The notes under the pieces were generated by a model. It ran no database searches. It was not told where the DNA came from and was given only the letters and a program-made list of their open reading frames with translations. Of a DNA stretch of 64,000 nucleotides, positions 47,001 to 58,600 are shown in pieces. Both the position numbers and the translations under genes were made by a program. Source of the stretch: Dromaius novaehollandiae. Taxonomy: Eukaryota; Chordata; Aves; Casuariiformes; Dromaiidae. The stretch spans positions 69,974,941 through 70,038,940 of the forward strand of contig NC_088130.1 in NCBI RefSeq assembly GCF_036370855.1. Reading direction: 5' to 3'. Position 1 is the stretch's first letter. Every line of letters starts with the position of its first letter.

Positions 47001-49932
47001 ATTGATTAAAGTTCAAATAATAAAAATACTTCTTCTGTAACTCTTTTTTGAGAGCATTAAATTCTTGACACCAGTCATTTTAAATGAATTTTTCATTGTG
47101 AACTATTAGATAGAAACCTATTAGTTCAAATATGTGTAACAATATTCATCCATTAATTTATCTTTTTCCAAATGGACACTTTCAAAATCTATTTTGATAA
47201 TAAACAGTGAGAAGATTTGTAAGCTAGTATATTCTGGCATTTCTCAAACTTATGTCCATAATCCTCTGGGGAGTTCAAAGGGGGGAAATAGGGCCCCTAC
47301 CTAATAAGGGAACAGGAAGCTCCTGCAGTGCTAGCAACTGCTCACTAATACCCACAGTTCTCACACCTAGTTTCTGGAGAAACTGTGAATCATTGCACTT
47401 ATGGGCAGCAATTATACTCGAAGGTGAAGGATGCTGCATGAACAGATGTGCTCAGAAAGAGACCATGCTTACAAAAAGTTTTCATGAAACCAGATGTACG
47501 GACCCTGATGATGTATGAATGTAAGTCAGGAAGAGCAAAGAAAAAACAAATTTAAAACCAAACACAGGCGCTTTGTAAAATTACGGGTCTGTTTCTCCAC
47601 TCTGCAGCAACTTTTGTCACCACTTAGTGGCTTGGTGGAGTGGGTGCAGTGTGGGTGTATATGCCTACTCCAGAAACTTGATTCTCCAGTACCTACAACA
47701 GGTGCAGATGGTGATGGAAAACATGTTAATATCTACTGAAAAACAAGGAATGTAAGCTGTGGCAGAGCCAATTAAAATTAGCATATTAATATTTGGGTAC
47801 ACCCTTTATTTCCACAGCTGCCATGAACTTATCATGTTTACCAATCTCGTGAGCGGCTCTCGCCTCCATCCTGCAATATCTTCTCTCCTAAACTCAGTAT
47901 GAGTCGTTAATCAGAAGGGTTTCCTCTACGCAAGGCCTCTGAAAAATACAATTGCTAGAATAAAAGAAAGGGCACTTCACCTGATTGAAGCCAGGATTTG
48001 CATGCTTTTTCAGTAGCAGATCACATATTGACTTCTGTTAGCTAGCAGAGCAAACTGTTAATACTCCTGTCAATTAAAAAGGAAACTGGCATCTGCAGTA
48101 CGTAGTTAATAAACATGCAGTGTCAAACTGGAAATGGGAACAGCCCTAGTTTTGCTCCCAGAAGCAGCTAATATTACTTCATAAAAGACATGCTAGGGAC
48201 CAATACAGCTTCTTAATGTGCGCCATATAAAGATTTTTACAAAAAACCCACAAATGATGGATTTGGGGCTTCCTAAACAAAAAGGCAGAAAGCACCATGA
48301 TGATTCTTCTAACTGCAAAGAACTTACTACAGACAAGTCTACTTAGTACAGCTAAAAATGGCTATGTGACTGATTGGGACTATAACATATCTTTTTCTTG
48401 CATGGAAACAAGTGAGGCAAAGAATTCTAAGCATCCAGACTCTCACTCGCCTGTATTTACCTGTATTGGGATAAGATCTGAAGTAGGAGAACAAATAATG
48501 CCACTTCTAAAGTATACAAATTTCTATTACAATAACAATACTTTTAACATATTCTAATGAGCTATTTCTCATTATAATACTATAGTATAATTCTTCAGCA
48601 ATGCTAGTGATACAGCATTGACTTCTGTAGTGAATACCTTTGTTGTTGAGACCTTCAGAAAAAATACTGAGCAAGACTTTTGGATTTAGAATACCACTAG
48701 TCAGGAACATATCATATTCAGAATAAAAAAAGTATCAGATGCAAATTTTCTCTACCGTGTATCTGTCTAGATTGATATTTCACATAACTGAATAACCATT
48801 AAGCATTTAAAAAAGGAGAAAAGCTCAGGACATGTCATAAGTGCCTCTTTTCTTCCCCTTTCACACACTTCTCTTCTAGGTGATTTTTTTTACCCTAGCC
48901 ACTAAGGGATCAGTTGAGTGCCACAGCCAGCACAAATGAGAAGCAGAACTGCAGAGCCAGGAGAGGGGTAAGGAAGAAGAGCACAGGACTGTGAAGGAGC
49001 AACACGAACTCTTACGAGTGACAGCAAGCTGTGAGAACCAGCCTAGTCTGCCTCACCTAACTCCACTCTTTGGGCCAAATCCAGCTGCTTAACAAAAGTT
49101 GCACAGAATTCATAGCTCAAGAGAAGGAAGGACAGATAAAGTTGCTGCTCTGGAGGCTGCATGAGCCTCTCATCGCTGATGCAGCGTATTCCGTTTCAGA
49201 TGCTGGAAAGAAGGAGGGCAGAAAAAGGACAGATAAGGGAGAGTGAGAAAGTATGTTTACATGTGTGAGTATCAGTCATTTCACAAAGAAAGAGATGAAA
49301 AGGGAAGGTGAAATGTAATGGTTTGAATAGAATTTTCCTACTAACTTCAGGCCAAAACTGTGATTCCATATTTACTTATTCCATAATAATAACTGTTATT
49401 CAACATTTAATTTTCATGGCACTTTTGAACATTATTTGGGAAATCCATCTCTTCTCTATTCCAGCACTGTGGCTGACACTATGTAACTATAATCACAACA
49501 TCTTTTCTACAGCCCAGAAAATTTAACTTAATAGCTTTAAGAAGGATAGATTATGATTAGTTTTTCTATTCAGGTCTTGGGTATCACTGTTAAAAACTGA
49601 ACTTTGTATTCACTACAATGACAAACAAAATGAAAATACTTACATGTTTCCTGAATATTCTTTTGAAGGCTTTGAAGCAACTGTAATATTTTTCTTAAAA
49701 GAGAAAAGAAAAATAATAAGTTAGGAGTTGATAAAAAGTATTCAACTAGTGTTTAAAGTAAAAAAAATTGTAAGCACCTTTGACAACAAAATAGATTTCA
49801 TAAAAATAATTTCATAAATAATATTAATTAATGTTTCCTTACTGAAACTTTTATCACTCTCCATCCTGAGGTATCTTGGTTGTATGATAAAACTTTTTTT
49901 GCAATCTCATCCGTAATTTTCTTATAGTCCAT
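43944..49932 (-). CDS. STARD6: STARD6, complete coding region (6 exons): StAR-related lipid transfer domain protein 6
   Basis: STARD6 is a small START-domain protein of the StarD4/5/6 group. In mammals it is expressed mainly in germ cells and proposed to carry sterols in the cytosol. Coding exons are 49932-49843, 49693-49644, 46877-46751, 45260-45143, 44553-44460 and 44097-43944. They join in phase to 210 aa, against about 220 in human. START hallmarks, in order: [11 protein letters not shown] at the N-terminus, [68 protein letters not shown] and [20 protein letters not shown], then the amphipathic C-terminal helix. There is no signal peptide or membrane segment, which fits a soluble carrier. 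StarD4 and StarD5 are less likely because the NPCGYVCSP segment and the locus position both fit STARD6. Confidence 0.95.
44460..44553 (-). CDS. STARD6: STARD6 exon 5
   Basis: 94 nt: [20 protein letters not shown] followed by [11 protein letters not shown]. The acceptor is caatacag and the donor is CCAGA|gtaagt. Confidence 0.95.
45143..45260 (-). CDS. STARD6: STARD6 exon 4
   Basis: 118 nt: [39 protein letters not shown]. It holds the SSRDFVDLV motif typical of START domains. The acceptor is cttgtag and the donor is AACT|gtaagt. Confidence 0.95.
46751..46877 (-). CDS. STARD6: STARD6 exon 3
   Basis: 127 nt: [42 protein letters not shown]. The W-D-K core of the START domain is present. The acceptor is aaatccag and the donor is ACCAG|gtaata. 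Confidence 0.95.
49644..49693 (-). CDS. STARD6: STARD6 exon 2 (second coding)
   Basis: 50 nt: [16 protein letters not shown] plus two bases of a split isoleucine. The acceptor is cttttaag and the donor is ACAT|gtaagt. The exon is too short to be found as an ORF. It was located from the acceptor/donor phase and its similarity to the KKITVSSK segment of STARD6. Confidence 0.93.
49843..49932 (-). CDS. STARD6: STARD6 exon with start codon
   Basis: 90 coding nt: [20 protein letters not shown] followed by [10 protein letters not shown]. The exon itself begins at 49936 after the acceptor ctttacag, so only four 5' UTR bases precede the ATG in it. At least one more upstream non-coding exon must exist. 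The donor is TTTCA|gtaagg. Confidence 0.95.
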
Positions 49933-49936
49933 TTAT

Positions 49937-50281
49937 CTGTAAAGATTTAAAAGCAATTTGTTGGCATGTGACAAAAGCACTTCTCAAAGAGCAAAAACCA
50001 TAGGGCTTATCCCTGTATTCTTTCCACAGGCTTTAATGAACCTTTACTGGGTATTTCTATCAAGTCAGCTATTTCTTATGCATTATACACCACTTCAGAA
50101 GAAGAGGGTCCTTATTTAAACAAAACTACAACTGATTTTCATGCATATTTTGTCCTGAGAAGTAGCTATCGGAGAGGGCCTTAAGACTGAATTGCAACGT
50201 CTCGTGAGACATACTGTTCACTCCACGCCATATCCAACATTACTCCACGTTAAAACTACCTCTGCTTGTACAGTTTACCAC
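49937..50281 (-). other. STARD6 5' UTR intron (inferred)
   Basis: The acceptor at 49937-49938 shows there is a non-coding exon upstream. A possible donor for it is GCCTCAG|gtggta at 50282/50281 on the minus strand, at the edge of the CpG island. The acceptor is seen; the donor is inference. Confidence 0.4.
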
Positions 50282-50495
50282 CTGAGGCCCTGATGCTGCG
50301 AAGATGTGCGACGGTCAGCGACCCGTGGACAAGGTGCGTCGCTTAAACCGAGCGGCGCAGCGGCGGCTTTTCCTCACGCCGCAGCCTTCCCCCATGGTCT
50401 TTCCGGGCTGCACCGTGCCAACCCCTCGGCGAGGCCCGGCTGCACCAGACGGCGCAGGGAGGCCGCAGCAGCCGCCCACGGCGAGCCGCCCCCCG

Positions 50496-50514
50496 CCCCC
50501 CCCCCCCCCCCCCC
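50496..50514. repeat. C19 homopolymer (G19 on the STARD6 sense strand)
   Basis: 19 uninterrupted C inside the CpG island, preceded by further C runs (gccgccccccgc). The minus strand has G-quadruplex potential, and the run is prone to sequencing error. Confidence 0.9.
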
Positions 50515-50774
50515 GCGGCGGCACGGCCCTGCCGGCGCCCCTCACCTCGCCGCCCTCTCCGCCCGGCGCGCGCGCTCTCCGCCTCGCAGCTCTCGGTCAT
50601 AAGAAGTTTCGATGGCGGTTCCAAGGTCAGCAGCGCCGCTGAGCGCTTCTGGGCTCGTCTCCCACGCGCAGATCTAACTCCAGAGGGCCAGAAGAGGCTG
50701 CCGCCGCCGCGCTGCCTCGCCGCCGCCTCAGAGGAGCGCAGCGGCGACGCCCCCCCTTCCCGCCCCCCGCGCAA

Positions 50775-50794
50775 GGCATGCCGGGAACTGTAGT
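50775..50794 (-). promoter_or_regulatory. ZNF143-type motif (ACTACAnnTCCC...GCATGC)
   Basis: The minus strand reads ACTACAGTTCCCGGCATGCC. This matches the well-known vertebrate promoter element ACTACAATTCCCAGCATGC, bound by ZNF143, at nearly every position. A motif match by eye. Confidence 0.7.
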
Positions 50795-50835
50795 CCCGGG
50801 GTGCCGCAAGCCGCGGCGGAGCCCGCCCCGCTCCC

Positions 50836-50853
50836 ACTACGACTCCCACAAGG
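50836..50853 (+). promoter_or_regulatory. Second, weaker ZNF143-type motif
   Basis: ACTACGACTCCCACAAGG on the plus strand resembles the same element in the opposite orientation, 41 bp from the first. Confidence 0.45.
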
Positions 50854-50879
50854 CCGCGCGGCCGCCGCTGCGCTCGCGC

Positions 50880-50894
50880 GCCGCCATTTTGGGG
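50880..50894 (+). promoter_or_regulatory. YY1-type motif (GCCGCCATTTTGG)
   Basis: The sequence GCCGCCATTTTGGGG matches the extended YY1 consensus found close to transcription starts. Its inverse (AAATGGCGGC) occurs at 51075-51084. Confidence 0.65.
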
Positions 50895-51250
50895 AGCGGC
50901 GCGCTGCCTTCAAACCGCTGCGCGGCAAGTCTGGGCGAGCGGCTCTTGTGGGGCGGCGGCGGGAGCCAGGGCGGCGATGGCGGTAGTGGGAGGAGCTGTG
51001 CACCTTTGTACCTTCGTGGGGCTGTGCCCCTTCGAGTGTCCCCATCCTCCCCCCGCCGTCCCTCCTTGTGAGGGAAATGGCGGCGGGGGGGCTGTGGGGC
51101 GTCTGCCGCGGCCGGGCCTCGGCGGGCTGCTGTGGTGACTAACGGCCGCCCTGTGCCCCGGGGCCCAGCTCGGCTTCTCGGCTGTCCGAGGGGGCCTCTT
51201 CGGCGGTAGGCGCAGCGGGGAGGGGGCCGCGGCTGCTGAGGTTTCAGTGT

Positions 51251-52287
51251 CCGGGTAGTTACGTCATAGCTTGTTATTAAAACCTGCGTTGATTGAGAGT
51301 GTTTGCCCTCATTCCTTTTTTTGCGTCCTTTGCCCTTTGTACAGCTGAATCATATGAATCCTTATGCTGTGTTTGCACAGTGATCCTCGTGTGCGTGTGA
51401 TGCTGCTGTGATAAAATTAGTTATCTTTCTTCCTTGTTACATCATGTCTCTTCTTCAGCATCTTGATGGATTATTTCCAGGCAGGGGATTTTACTTACAG
51501 GAAGGAAATGAACTACCAAGCTTCTCTCAGTGGCCTTGAAAACCCTGACTGAAGCACTCGAAACTAGTCTGCACTTAAAACTCTTCAGTTTACAATTTAC
51601 GGGATTACAAAGCCAACTTGTGCTGGCCTGACTGTTAATTGCACAAATAGAGCAATTTTAAGTGCCCCTATGCGTCAACGTCCCATGTAAGCCACGCATG
51701 CATCCTGTAAAAGTCTTTGATATGTGTTCCTATCTAAAATACCTGCAAAAATAATGGCTTCCTAGTCTGTTATACTCAACTAGCCGTTTTCTGTAGTGTC
51801 TATGCTTTTTTTGCTTACTTCTACTTTTGCGCTTGAACACTAGTGTTTTGTGTTCGTTCTGAAATCAAACATTACGATATTCTGGCATATTTTTTCCTGA
51901 ATTTGCTGACAGATGTCTGCAGTTCTGAATGTGAAATGCCATTCCTGCAAAAACGGAGTAATGAGGTTCCTCTTGCACTGACAAGGAGCTAGATTTTCTT
52001 GCTCTTCTGTTATATTTTTTGCCACCGCTAGAGTGTCAGTGTGTAAGAAGAGCCTCCTTAGTGTTATCTTTTTTCTAGAGGCTGCATTTTCTGCCTTTTA
52101 CTTTTCCAGTGGTGACAAGTGTGTGTGACAAACTTACTGAAAAGCAGCAAGCTGAGTGGCTAAATAGTAATTTTTAGGAAAATAATAAATCTTGCATAAA
52201 AATAAAAATCATAGATACTCTGCAGTTTATGAGAAGGAAATTCAGTGAGGCTGATAACTTACATTTTTGTTTCTTTTTTCCATTTAG
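51251..52287 (+). other. C18orf54 5' intron / non-coding leader region
   Basis: AT-rich sequence between the island and the first coding exon. It ends with a clear acceptor (tttttccatttag). There is no coding signal. Confidence 0.7.
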
Positions 52288-52300
52288 ACTGCTTAAAAGG

Positions 52301-52354
52301 ATGAGTGGAGATTCTAACAGAGATCTGGATAAAAACTATGGCAAGCTTCATTAA
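52301..52354 (+). other. Upstream ORF overlapping the C18orf54 start codon
   Basis: ATG at 52301 (A at -3) opens a 17-codon frame ending at TAA 52352-52354. The frame overlaps the main ATG at 52338 in a different frame. It lies in the same exon as the main start, 13 nt past the acceptor. Confidence 0.75.
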
Positions 52355-52617
52355 AAAATTCAGTGTCAGCTCTCCTGACTCAACAGTATCTTCCCTTCTA
52401 GCAAGCTACAGCATTGACAACAGTAATCCATACTCAAACAGTGTGATTCACTACAAGGACAAGCTTTACAGCTCTGCATCTGAGGCTCTGGAGGCATATA
52501 TTGAAGATTTTGATCTAAGTCTCATGTCTTCAGAAATAAGCACTGGAAAAATCTGCATAAGTCAAAGCACTCCCAAACATACTGAGTTTTCAAAACATCG
52601 TACCAAAGAAAGATATG
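52338..52617 (+). CDS. C18orf54: C18orf54 first coding exon
   Basis: The exon begins at 52288 after ccatttag; 280 nt are coding (residues 1-93 plus one base). Start context is good (A at -3, G at +4). Donor ATATG|gtatgt. The N-terminal region with [15 protein letters not shown] is its most conserved-looking part. Confidence 0.92.
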
Positions 52618-55600
52618 GTATGTCTTCTACAAATATGTCTTTTAATAAGGTCTGGTGTTTGCTATTTATCTTCTTTTTGTTGCTGATGGTATTGCAATTC
52701 CTTGACTCGTATCAGCTGAGTTTTAGTTAAGAAGTATTTCCTGCACAATTGGTTGCAAGAATATGTGGCATAGTAAATGGTGTTTGGTCATGGCTAGCAA
52801 TATTTGTCATTCTCTGTGATTCTTTTTTGTAAGTACTTAGTGGATTGGTGAAAGATACAGAGCTTGTGACCACACTAATATGCATATATGCACACTTATA
52901 TGCAATGACATATTCCAGAGTATGGAACAGAAAATGTGTTTTCTGTATGTGAATATATGCTAAAAATAATGTAAATCATGGCTTAAACTTGAGTCTTGAC
53001 AAAAATCCCAGTTCCTTTGCCAGAGTAAGTAACACTCAAATCTAATTAATGGAAAGAATTCCCTTAAATCCTGCTTTGTCTTCAGGAATTAGAACAAAAT
53101 TTGCTCCTTGTTTTTTGTTTTATATTGAGCGTACTTTTGGGTCTGAAGTCTAAAGTAACTGGGCCTAGGAGCAAACTTAAGTAGGTTTGAATTTGCTTTT
53201 ACAATTATTACTTGGTTTGAATCACTGGATGTTTAATTAACTATTTAACCTTGTATAAGAAGATTGAGAGTAGATAACTGTACCTGAGCTAGTTTATACT
53301 GCAAATGCTTTGTCCATTACATCTAAAATAGCAGTGCCCTTAGTACAGAGAAATTTCATACCTGAAAAAGTACACTTGCCAAAGTTGCCTTGACAGGGAC
53401 AGTTTTGATAACATACTTGTATTATTCAGGGTTGGGTTTTTTTTCCTCTTCTTTAGCCTATTATCTTCCTCTAGCTTCACACCTTTTTCTTCTTCCTCTC
53501 ATCAACAGAGCTATCCAAAGAATGATTTTGTAATATAAATCATCCTCTAATTAAGTTTGACTGATAATCCGAAGAAAAATAAGCGTTCTGATTATGACTG
53601 AGAAACAATTCTGTAAAAGACGTCATCTTTTCATACATTACACCGAAGGTTATCTTATTCTTTCCTGAAGTCTCATTAGCTTCATTCCTATGTTAGCTAG
53701 CTGCATGTATATTTTGTATATTATGGAAGTCTGTTGTATACAGATTTCTCTTTGTGATATTCAAGTGAAAGTGAGCAAAAATAACTTCCAGTTAATAGCT
53801 GAGAAAAACCTATTTTTGTGAATCAAAGCGTATTCACTATAAAAATAAGAATTCGATGCTATAATTCTTCCCTGAAAGCCATCCAAGTCTAATCTTATAT
53901 AGTACGTAAGTTTCTGCAGGATCATGAAATGAGTCTATAGGCCCATTAGATGGCTAATTGCCTTACACGTTATTGCTTTTAGTTGTCTTTTTCTGTAGTA
54001 AATCTGCTGCATTTAGATATGTGAAAAGTCATTTCTAACTTTACTGTATGGAGGAAGTATCACTACTAAGACTAAAATATTAGGGACATATTTGCAAAAC
54101 ACACAGTTCTGAATGTGTCACTAAAAATAGATTGTAGGATGTTGGGGTTTTTTTCTCCATAATGGTTTTCACCATAACCCAGCAGTACTGAAGCTGTCAA
54201 AAGTTCTTGTGAGGAGCTGTCATATGACTGTAGAACTCCACATGTATTTATTGTCCGACATAAATCATACTGTTACATGACTGCATTTGCTAGAAATTTG
54301 CTTTTTCTTCGATATTCATCATTAGAATGTTAGCTAAGTTGCCAGTCGAAGGACAATTATAAAACTACAAATCAAATTGATAAACGTCTAATTAACCTTA
54401 AAAAGTTTATTTATCTTGTAACAGTAATTAGATATACATTAAAGGCAAAGTAATCAGTTGTACAGATTACCTTTGTGCTTAAAACCAAGGTTTCAAAAAA
54501 GTGGTCTAATATTCCACTTTAGGAAAAGCACTTTTTTGTTCACGATAGATCAGAGAGGTTTATCTCAGGAAGTGGGTTTCCTAATTGCAGGTAGACAATT
54601 CAGGTTTTCCAAATATGCATGTGATTATAAGAAGAAAATATAGGAGGGCTCTTGGGGAGTGGGTAGCTTGAAGATACTTGAGTTGTTGATTTTTTTAAAT
54701 GACAGTTATATTTATAGCTGTATCAGGATCAGATAAAGGGATAGACATTGAGCATTTAAAATAAGATTAAGGTGAAGTACAAATACAGTAAGAATAGAAT
54801 ATATTAAAAACTTTAAACTTTGAGTACTATAAAAGGAGGGGTAAGTTTCAGCTGGTAAGTATTTTTCATGATTCTGATTAGAAACAGAACCACTCTTGCA
54901 AGAACTGGAATTCAGTACACTCAGGTAAATAACGCACTCAGATCTTAAATTGTTACTTCATTTTAGATCTTATGAATGTATTATTTTGGTATGCTTGAAG
55001 TTTAGCAATTCCTGTAAAATGTCTTCATTTTTCAGTGTTCGAGGATTTCGATGAGCATGCAGGATTAGGTTCTATTGCTTCACCCTGCAGAAGGAGGACT
55101 GAGTGTGACCTGGACTTGATTAGTCTCACGACAGATGACCTATTAACATTTCCAGCAGATGGATCTCGGCCCTTTGTCCAGCGCAGTCATTTTAAATCAA
55201 GGCATCAAAGTAGTGAATGGAATAGGTGGTCACTTAAAAAGTCTACTTTCTACCCGTACCAAACCTCATCGCTTCATATTGAAAAGGATTTCTGTCTTCA
55301 AGAGAATGACAAATCTGTTGCTAATCAGAAGCTACACAAAAACTTCAGCAAAAAGAAGCACAGCGTAGGTACATCTCATAGGTACAATTCTGTCTCTTCT
55401 AAAGAAAATCCAAGAGCCTTGTCTTTTGAAGAGAACTCTAGTGCTTTTCCTGTTAAGAATTACCCAAGATGGCTTACTAGTGGGAAGTCTAACTTAAGTG
55501 TCTCAGGGATAAGTAGTATTCCAAATTTTCACTACCCAATCTGGCTTGGCAGTCATAACCTTTTTTCTGATTCAGCTAGTGAAAGTGATGGTCAAACTTT

Positions 55601-58600
55601 TAATATACGACGTGAAGCTTCCTCTTCACAAACTTCTAAGATCCTGAAAATGAGACAGTCCATGGATAAAGACAATTCTGATTTTTTTTTTGAACATAAT
55701 GGTTGCCTGGATCTAACAGGTGACAACGAAGTAGCAGAAAGTTGCAACTATGACAGTCCAGACTCATGCTTCCAATTTGTTGACTCCTTTTCAAGACACA
55801 CAAAACGGCCATTCAGAGGTAACTATATTTCACAAAATTCATTTTTGAATTTTTGAGGATATGTGTACATAAATTAAAGAGGTGTTCATTTTTTAAATCA
55901 CAGCACTACCTATGTTAGTTGGACTGCCCTGGACAGTAGATTTGTTTACTCCCATCTTTGACAAATGATTAAAAGCACTTACTAGCAGCTGGCCAAATTA
56001 AACAGCTGCTATACTTCAAGTTTTCCTATATAAATTAATACTTAAGCATTCCTTTACAGCAAAGAATATTTATTACAGTAGCATATTTAGCACCTTACTG
56101 TAAGATAATGACAATAATTCCAAATATTTTAATAGAATTTCAAGCACTAAAGTTAATTATACAAAGTGTAGACTTGGAAGAGAGAGATTCCTAACATAGT
56201 GTAATATTACGTAACGTAGAGATTTACACATAGTGTAAATGAATCTGCCAAATTGCTAAGAAGTATCATTTATCATGCAGTCTTTTCCCCTATTTTACAC
56301 AGTCAGCAGGAGATATTTGTAACCCATATATGTGGTTATCCAGTGCCTTCAATATATGTAAAGACTGAGAATCTCTTATGTAGCCACTCTTTGTAGTAGG
56401 CCATTGCTCTTCAGCAGCGGGCAACACTATCTTATCTTTGTATCATGAAATATTGGTTAGATTTGCTTTGATACCAGAGATTAACAACTCAAAGTGTTAA
56501 TTACCTTCACTTCTCTCTAATTCTCCTCATTTAAAAATAAAAATGTATTTGTTATGCAAGCTATAACAATTGATCTCTCCCCTTTTCCCAGAAGTTATAT
56601 ATAAAAAGTAAGTTAAAATATTGTTTATGTTGTGAATTCAAAGTTACAAAAAGCCTGATTTGCATATATCTGTAAACACCTTACCTAGTGAGTATGCATG
56701 ATGAGCTGGTTTTAATATGTGGTTATATCCTTTTTTTCACCCAGAAATTTTTATCAACTGTGAACAAGATAGATATAAAAATATATGAGAATGTCTGTCA
56801 TTTTGAGTGCTTGTCTCAACCTATTTTTAAATGTGATTTTTGTATATGATTATATATATGATATGCATGTGTATGTTTGCATGATTTCTCTCCCAGGTAT
56901 CTGTAAAAGCACGTATTAGAAATTTTCCTATTATTTTATATAGGTTTTAGCCAATGAATTTGCAGTATCAATATGTAGTATTTAACTTTGTTTTGTGAAA
57001 TAGTCTTAATTGTATTTCCTACAGCATGAAAGCACTTTAAAAACATTAAATAATCTTGAATGCTGAATATGATATTTGTATCGAATAAGTTAGGAAAATA
57101 AATGCTTGACTGCTTTAGACACGCTTTTGTCAAGAACCTTTCAGATCCCACTTGGTACAGATGATTTACATGCCATGCTGTCATACCAAGATAAGCAAAG
57201 GAGCTGTGTTGTGGCTATAATATCTGTAAAATATTTCCAGTGCTTTGTAACTCATCTGTAGTAATTTTCTTTGAGTATTACATAAAATTGAAAGTAGTGT
57301 GGAAATAATGCCAGCTTGAAGAGGGTCAGACATATTTTATCTTTATTTTTTAGAAGACCAACTTGAGCTTATGTTGGAGGCTGAGAAATCTCTGGAGACT
57401 TCAACTGAAGATTTGTCGAATGTCCTGAAAAATGATGACAGTCCTTCTACAATAGATATACTAGAAGCAGAACGATCATGGGAAAATATTCCAGTTGCTT
57501 TGTAAGTAAATGTAGATTTTTTGAAATATTTTTCTTCATGAAAATACATAATGTATTTAGTGACTTTTGTATATAGAGTGTAAGTAACAGTGCTGTGGTA
57601 TATACATAAAAGATTTATAGCTAGATTTCTGTGAAGTGCTTAACTTTTGATATTCCAAGGTCAGGAGATTCATGCACTACTTTCTCCTTTTTGCCATCTT
57701 GAGAAGAGTACTATCAGTATTACTTACTGTTGGCTTTTAATAGTGTTTCTTATATGTTATATCATTAACATACAAAGATATTACTTCAAGAGAAAAATAT
57801 TTAAGGGAACTTAAATTGTTAGGTTTAATAGTTCATGAGTTTACTGGTTAGTAGTTGTGGGGTGTGTGCTTTAAAAAAGCAGTATGGCTTTGGGAAATTT
57901 TGGAACACTCCTGGGAGTGAAATTTCCATTGTTCAGGAAGTGGAAGTTCATTTTATAGATCCAAAAAATGCTAGAAATCAATACTAGAAGTTCCTATAGT
58001 TTCAGTCATTTTTGAAATGAAAGAGAAGGTGTTTGTGGTTATTTACATTGTCTATCTGTCAGTTTCCCTTTACCCAGAAGATTCTGAACCATTGGTTAAT
58101 TTTAGCAATATTTAACAGATGAGTAAAAGTCTCAGAATACAACGTTCTTGCAAGATTATTTTTTCATTTGACAATAGAAGAGGTACTATTCAAGTTTCTC
58201 TTGAGAGAGAGGATAATAATCTAACCCTCTGCTAGCCACCAGAATATTCACCTAGGAGAGCACCACTGGAAATCAGGCTTTGTTAATTTCTATTTCCATG
58301 AAACTACTAGTTTTGAATTAAAATGAATAGCTTTGAGACTATAGAAGGATTAAAGGTCAGCAAAGATAAGGCAACTATTTTTCTTTGGATGTTGAATAAT
58401 GCGGGAATAGCAGGTGTTAGAAAAACATGCATGTATACTAAATTATGGATGAGTTTTAAAGAAGTCCTTATATCACTTTTTTTGTTCAGTTGCTTTTTTA
58501 TGGCTACCCAGGTTTTGATTATACTGGCAAAACTGGAAAAAACAGTTGTCTGGCTCTATTACAAGCACCAAAGTGCTGACGGGACTACTCAGTGCTCCAC

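Larger units (their letters stand above)
44098..49842 (-). other. STARD6 introns between coding exons
   Basis: Introns lie at 44098-44459, 44554-45142, 45261-46750, 46878-49643 and 49694-49842, all with GT..AG ends on the minus strand. I see no nested gene or recognisable repeat. ORFs at 47252-47740 and 48297-48557 lack any family resemblance. Confidence 0.8.
50282..51250. promoter_or_regulatory. CpG-island bidirectional promoter of STARD6 (-) and C18orf54 (+)
   Basis: CpG-dense island between the first exons of two divergent genes (start codons 2.4 kb apart). It contains ZNF143-like elements at 50775-50794 and 50836-50853, YY1-like elements at 50880-50894 and 51075-51084, and a C19 run at 50496-50514. 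There is no TATA box. The non-coding first exon of C18orf54 must lie in it or just downstream. Several gt donors exist (for example cggcg|gtaggc at 51206), and I cannot choose between them. Confidence 0.8.

Noticed and set aside
47252-47739. Two adjacent ORFs in a STARD6 intron (88 and 74 codons)
   Set aside because: On the strand opposite STARD6, with no family match and no promoter or splice support.
50304-51071. Several 60-168 codon ORFs on both strands of the STARD6/C18orf54 island
   Set aside because: GC-rich promoter sequence gives open frames in many registers. The Arg/Pro/Ala-rich products have no resemblance to known proteins.
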